Assembly (NCBI GenBank): GCA_016866355.1 | Contig: VGMN01000004.1 | Location: 1 to 64,000 of the forward strand | Source: Bacteroidota bacterium | Lineage (GTDB): Bacteria; Bacteroidota; Bacteroidia; Chitinophagales; Chitinophagaceae | Length of the DNA: 64,000 nt | Direction of reading: 5' to 3' | In this document: positions 59,885 through 64,000 of the stretch, in pieces | Numbering within the stretch: position 1 is the stretch's first letter | Layout of the letters: each line of letters begins with the position of its first letter | The notes under the pieces: model-generated | Database searches by the model: none | Seen by the model: only the letters and a program-made list of their open reading frames with translations | What the model was told of the DNA's origin: nothing | Program-made: the position numbers and the translations under genes

Positions 59885-61054
59885 ATGCATCAACCTACTT
59901 CGCAAAAGCGTATTGCAATTTTTGGTTCAACTGGTTCTATTGGCACACAAGCATTGGATGTAATAGCTGCTAACCCCACTTTGTTTTCGGCCGAAATTCT
60001 AACGGCACAGCAAAACGAGCAGTTACTTATCGAGCAGGCAAAGCAATTCAGACCAAATATTGTTGTGATTGGTGACCCCAAGAAATATGTAGTGGTGAAA
60101 GAGGCATTAGCAAGTTTAGCAATTAAAGTATTTGCGGGTGAGAAAGCGTTGGAGGAAGTAGCAGCGCTAGATTGCTATGACCAGATGTTGGCAGCGATCG
60201 TAGGGTATGCGGGTCTCAGGCCAACGCTTGCGGCAATTCGAAATGGAAAAAGTATAGCACTTGCCAATAAAGAAACGTTGGTAGTGGCAGGTGATATTGT
60301 AATGCAAACTGCTTTTGAAAATAAAGTTCCCATCATCCCAGTAGACTCTGAGCATTCTGCGATTTTTCAATGTCTAGTTGGGGAGGTGCACAACAAGATC
60401 GAAAAAGTTATTTTGACTGCATCCGGGGGACCTTTTTTGGGTAAGAAAACAAATTACTTGGTTAATGTAAAAAGAGAACATGCGTTGCAACACCCCAATT
60501 GGTCAATGGGGGCAAAGATTACAATAGATTCGGCCACTTTAATGAACAAAGGATTAGAGGTGATTGAGGCCCGTTGGCTTTTCAATTTAAAGCCAAGCGA
60601 AATTCAAGTGGTGGTTCATCCTCAAAGTATTATTCATAGCATGGTGCAATTTCAGGATGGAAGCATAAAAGCGCAGATGGGCTTACCGGATATGAAATTG
60701 CCCATACAGTATGCGTTGGCATTTCCCCAGCGAATCGGCAATCAGTTTCCTCGTTATGATTTCAAGACCGTGCGCAACCTTAGTTTTGAAGATCCAGATG
60801 TTAAAACATTCAGAAACTTAGCTTTAGCAATGGAGGCACTGGAAAAGGGAGGGAATCTTGCTTGTGTAATGAACGCCGCCAATGAAATTGTTGTGTTTGC
60901 TTTTTTAAAAAATCGGATTAATTTTTTAGATATGACCAATATTATTGAGAAAACAATGCAACAGGTTCCCTTTATTCAACATCCCACGCTTGAGGATTAT
61001 TTTGAAAGCGATGCGGCTGCTCGTAACTTTGCAGCTGATCAAATAAATCTATAA
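59885..61054 (+). CDS. dxr: 1-deoxy-D-xylulose-5-phosphate reductoisomerase
   Basis: IAIFGSTGSIGTQALDVI, LANKETLVVAG, PVDSEHSAIFQ, ASGGPF. Confidence 0.97.
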   Translation: MHQPTSQKRIAIFGSTGSIGTQALDVIAANPTLFSAEILTAQQNEQLLIEQAKQFRPNIVVIGDPKKYVVVKEALASLAIKVFAGEKALEEVAALDCYDQMLAAIVGYAGLRPTLAAIRNGKSIALANKETLVVAGDIVMQTAFENKVPIIPVDSEHSAIFQCLVGEVHNKIEKVILTASGGPFLGKKTNYLVNVKREHALQHPNWSMGAKITIDSATLMNKGLEVIEARWLFNLKPSEIQVVVHPQSIIHSMVQFQDGSIKAQMGLPDMKLPIQYALAFPQRIGNQFPRYDFKTVRNLSFEDPDVKTFRNLALAMEALEKGGNLACVMNAANEIVVFAFLKNRINFLDMTNIIEKTMQQVPFIQHPTLEDYFESDAAARNFAADQINL

Positions 61055-61086
61055 CTGCCTTTTCCATAAAGTCAGTTTTTAAAACT

Positions 61087-62463
61087 ATGGTACTTCTTGC
61101 AATTGATTGGTCCGCTGTTGGACTCCAGGCTGCTCAGCTTTTACTTTCTCTCTCCATGCTGGTTATACTACATGAGTTTGGCCATTTCATAACGGCTCGT
61201 TGGTTTGGCTGTCGGGTAGAAAAGTTTTATTTATTTTTTGATCCTTGGTTTTCGCTTTTTAAAAAGAAAAAAGGTGAAACAGAATATGGAGTAGGTTGGC
61301 TTCCGTTGGGTGGTTATGTAAAAATTGCCGGAATGATTGATGAGAGTATGGATAAGGAAGCATTAAGTAAGCCGGCTCAACCCTGGGAGTTTAGAAGTAA
61401 GCCCGCCTGGCAACGTCTAATTGTCATGATAGGCGGGGTAGTAATGAATGTGCTGGTGGCTTTTGTTATTTATTCTTTTATTTTAATGGTTTGGGGGGAT
61501 AAAAAGATTCCGACTTCTTCTATGAAATATGGCGTACATGTGGTGGATAGTACCTTGTACAAAATGGGAATTAGAAATGGGGATCGTATCATTTCAATTG
61601 ACAACCAGCCCGTGACTGATTTTGAGAAATTGCGTCGTAAGTTAATTCTTGGCGAACAAGTTCAATTACAGCGCGGTCAGGAGCTGGTTACAATTAACCT
61701 AGATAAGGATCTAATTGGGCAATTGGTTGAGAACCGAAACAAGGATCGTAGAGGATTTTTGGAAGCACGTAGACCTGCCATAGCTTATTTTGTTCCAGAT
61801 ACTGGCGCTGCATTTAAAGCAGGGCTTAGAAAGGGTGACAAAATGCTTGCAATTAATACTAATCATTTTGAGTTTTATGATCAACTTCAGGAGCAATTGC
61901 CCCTTTATAAAAGTGATACCGTTGGAATATTAGTTGAGAGAAATGGTCAAGAATTGATTTTGAATTTACCAATAAGTGAGGAAGGAAAAATTGGGTTTCT
62001 TGCCTATGGATACAATTACCAACAAATGGATAGCCTAGGTTGGATCAAGTTAGAGGTAAATCGTCTGTCCTTTTTTGCTGCCATACCTGGTGGTATAAAA
62101 AAAGCGGGTACTGAGTTACAGGATTATATTGATCAGTTCAAAAAGATTCTTGATCCTGATACGGGTGCATATAAAGGAGTGGGTGGTTTTAAATCAATGG
62201 GGTCCATTTTCCCAGGTTCAGTTTGGGATTGGGAGGCTTTTTGGAGAATTACCGCCTTTATTTCTATTGTACTGGCCTTTATGAATCTCTTACCCATTCC
62301 TGCGCTTGATGGTGGGCATGTGCTTTTTACAGTTTATGAAATGATTAGTGGACGTAAGCCCAGTGATAAATTTTTAGAATATGCACAGCTCGTGGGAATG
62401 GCATTGTTACTTTCTTTGATGATTTACGCGAATGCCAATGATTGGCTCGGATGGGGAAAATAG
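61087..62463 (+). CDS. rseP: RseP-like site-2 protease (M50) with PDZ domains
   Basis: VILHEFGHFITARWFGCRVEKF; NLLPIPALDGGHV. Confidence 0.93.
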   Translation: MVLLAIDWSAVGLQAAQLLLSLSMLVILHEFGHFITARWFGCRVEKFYLFFDPWFSLFKKKKGETEYGVGWLPLGGYVKIAGMIDESMDKEALSKPAQPWEFRSKPAWQRLIVMIGGVVMNVLVAFVIYSFILMVWGDKKIPTSSMKYGVHVVDSTLYKMGIRNGDRIISIDNQPVTDFEKLRRKLILGEQVQLQRGQELVTINLDKDLIGQLVENRNKDRRGFLEARRPAIAYFVPDTGAAFKAGLRKGDKMLAINTNHFEFYDQLQEQLPLYKSDTVGILVERNGQELILNLPISEEGKIGFLAYGYNYQQMDSLGWIKLEVNRLSFFAAIPGGIKKAGTELQDYIDQFKKILDPDTGAYKGVGGFKSMGSIFPGSVWDWEAFWRITAFISIVLAFMNLLPIPALDGGHVLFTVYEMISGRKPSDKFLEYAQLVGMALLLSLMIYANANDWLGWGK

Positions 62464-62483
62464 GCGAACTTTGCAATTCAATT

Positions 62484-62873
62484 GGGGGCGTTTGGTTTTG
62501 ACAGCATAGCTCTTTGAAAGTATAAGCATGTACTGCGTTGCGTAATTAGCAGTTTAATCTGAATACGAGACTACAAATGGCAATACTCAGTATGCCATGG
62601 CTGCTTAATCAGTGATTAGGTAGTCATTTGGGCCGCCGGGCCGGTTTATCTGTTACCACGCCCCGCCGCCGACTCAACAAACAATACAGGTTGCAAAAAG
62701 CTGATCTCTTGCAAAAGGGATAGTCGTGCTGCTTTTTTAAGATAATTACGACTACGGTGTAGATTGGTTCGTCCAGTTCCTGTCTATCCCCGACAATTAA
62801 TGCTGGAATAAACATGTAGAAGGCTTTCGACGAATATGTTTGGACACCGGTTCGAATCCGGTCGCCTCCACCA
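62484..62873 (+). ncRNA. ssrA: tmRNA (ssrA), predicted tag ending GNTQYAMAA
   Basis: 5' GGGGGCG pairs with 3' CGCCTCC; encoded A-CCA; T-arm CCGGTTCGAATCCGG; internal GGC AAT ACT CAG TAT GCC ATG GCT GCT TAA at 62579-62608. Confidence 0.95.
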
Positions 62874-62929
62874 TTAATTATTCTTAACGCTTAACTAGTT
62901 GCTATGTTAACCCAATTCAAAAAAACAGT

Positions 62930-63397
62930 TTGTCTGTAAGACACTTTTTTTTATTGATGATGGCGGGGGTGGCTCTCATCACCGTCAGTTCTTCATTTAG
63001 AACAGCGCAGGAAAATCCAGACGCAATTGTGGGCGTATGGAAAACCGGGGAAGGGAATGCTATGGTTCGTATTTATAAAAATGGGGAGAAGTACCAAGGC
63101 AAAATTATTTGGTTAAAAGAGCCTAATGATCCCGAATCAGGTAAACCTAAGATTGATAAAAATCATCCGGAGGAAAGCAGCCGTACACGCCCCATTCTTG
63201 GGCTTGTAAATGTGTGGGGTTTTAAGTTTGATGAAAAAAATAGTTGGAACGGCGGTTCAATATACGATCCAAAAAATGGGAGGACCTATTCTTGTAAAAT
63301 CAAGATGGTAAACGAATCTAAAATAGAGGTAAGAGGATATATTGGTATTTCAATGATTGGAAGAACAGATTCCTGGACACGTCAGGAAGTTAAGTAA
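62930..63397 (+). CDS. DUF2147 family secreted protein
   Basis: IVGVWKTGEGNAMVRIYKNGEKYQGKIIWLKEP; NGGSIYDPKNGRTYSCKIKM; TTG start. Confidence 0.85.
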   Translation: MSVRHFFLLMMAGVALITVSSSFRTAQENPDAIVGVWKTGEGNAMVRIYKNGEKYQGKIIWLKEPNDPESGKPKIDKNHPEESSRTRPILGLVNVWGFKFDEKNSWNGGSIYDPKNGRTYSCKIKMVNESKIEVRGYIGISMIGRTDSWTRQEVK

Positions 63398-63485
63398 GGG
63401 GAATCTGTTACGCTGTATTTTAATTGGAGTTTCATAGGCGAATCTGTATATTGCATATACCTTAATCCTGTGAAAATCTTATCCT

Positions 63486-64000
63486 ATGGGCAAGATCTCT
63501 CTGCTATTGATCGATGACCATAAACTTATTCGTGATTCCTGGTCCATCATTTTAAGTGCTGATCCACGTTTTGAAGTAGTGGGAGAGACTAGTGATGTTG
63601 ATCAAGCGTTGACGTTAGTTAAAAAGTTGAGTCCAGCCATTATTTTGATGGATATCAATATGGTTCCCATCAATGGTTTCGATGCTACTAAAATTATTCT
63701 TCGGGATGTGCCAGAGGCTCGTATAATTGCCATCTCCATGCATGCTCTTCCTGCGTATGCCAGACGTATGTTCCAAATGGGGGCAAAAGGGTATGTAACA
63801 AAAAACTCGTCCAAAGATGAATTTATCACTGCAATTTTAGAAGTAATGGGTGGCAACAAATTTATCTGTGAAGAAATAAAAAATATTGTTGCGCAACAAG
63901 AGCTGGATGATGATGGCGGTCATCCAGACATGAATATGCTATCTAAACGTGAGATTGAAGTAGTTCAATTAATAAAGGAAGGCCTTTCTTCAAAGGAAAT
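63486..64000 (+). CDS. NarL/FixJ (LuxR-type) response regulator, truncated by the window end
   Basis: MGKISLLLIDDHKLIRDSW..IILMDINMVPINGFDATK; LSKREIEVVQLIKEGLSSKE HTH start. Open to the window edge so absent from the ORF track. Confidence 0.9.
   Translation, partial: MGKISLLLIDDHKLIRDSWSIILSADPRFEVVGETSDVDQALTLVKKLSPAIILMDINMVPINGFDATKIILRDVPEARIIAISMHALPAYARRMFQMGAKGYVTKNSSKDEFITAILEVMGGNKFICEEIKNIVAQQELDDDGGHPDMNMLSKREIEVVQLIKEGLSSKE

Noticed and set aside
62624-62815. 63-aa minus-strand ORF
   Set aside because: Lies entirely inside the tmRNA gene; the cysteine/proline-rich translation is an RNA-gene artefact
1-64000. CRISPR arrays, transposases/IS, prophage, toxin-antitoxin or known defence modules
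   Set aside because: Looked for repeat-spacer structure, transposase/integrase motifs and defence-type domains; none seen by eye in the ORFs or intergenic sequence

Overview
This 64 kb window looks like an ordinary chromosomal segment of a Bacteroidetes bacterium, probably Chitinophagaceae-like. The lineage call rests on type IX secretion (T9SS) C-terminal domains, TAnnTTTG-type -7 promoter boxes close to start codons, a DUF3276 PUR-alpha protein, futalosine-pathway menaquinone genes and a Bacteroidetes-style tmRNA tag. Most genes are housekeeping: mtaB, plsC, priA, hscB, trmN, tsaD, prfC, purB, mqnA, dapF, sdaA, mqnE, trxA, dnaE, msrA, pgi, tpiA, rplU-rpmA, dxr and rseP. There is also a small glycan-type cluster (FkbM methyltransferase, three glycosyltransferases, YfhO), two large T9SS cargo proteins (one a subtilisin), four tRNAs (Val-GAC, Leu-CAA, Cys-GCA, Ser-UGA) and a complete tmRNA. 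I found no CRISPR array, prophage, insertion sequence, integron or recognisable defence island, and I do not see a clearly new multi-gene system. The observations most worth a second look are: a 29-aa Lys/Ala-only peptide gene absent from the ORF track; a PolX-like protein whose polymerase aspartate motif appears lost while its PHP domain looks intact; six convergent gene pairs whose coding 3' ends overlap; a subtilisin with an apparently duplicated propeptide; a P-domain in a T9SS protein with no protease domain; a hairpin leader before the type-B L31 gene; and a decayed gene remnant after priA.
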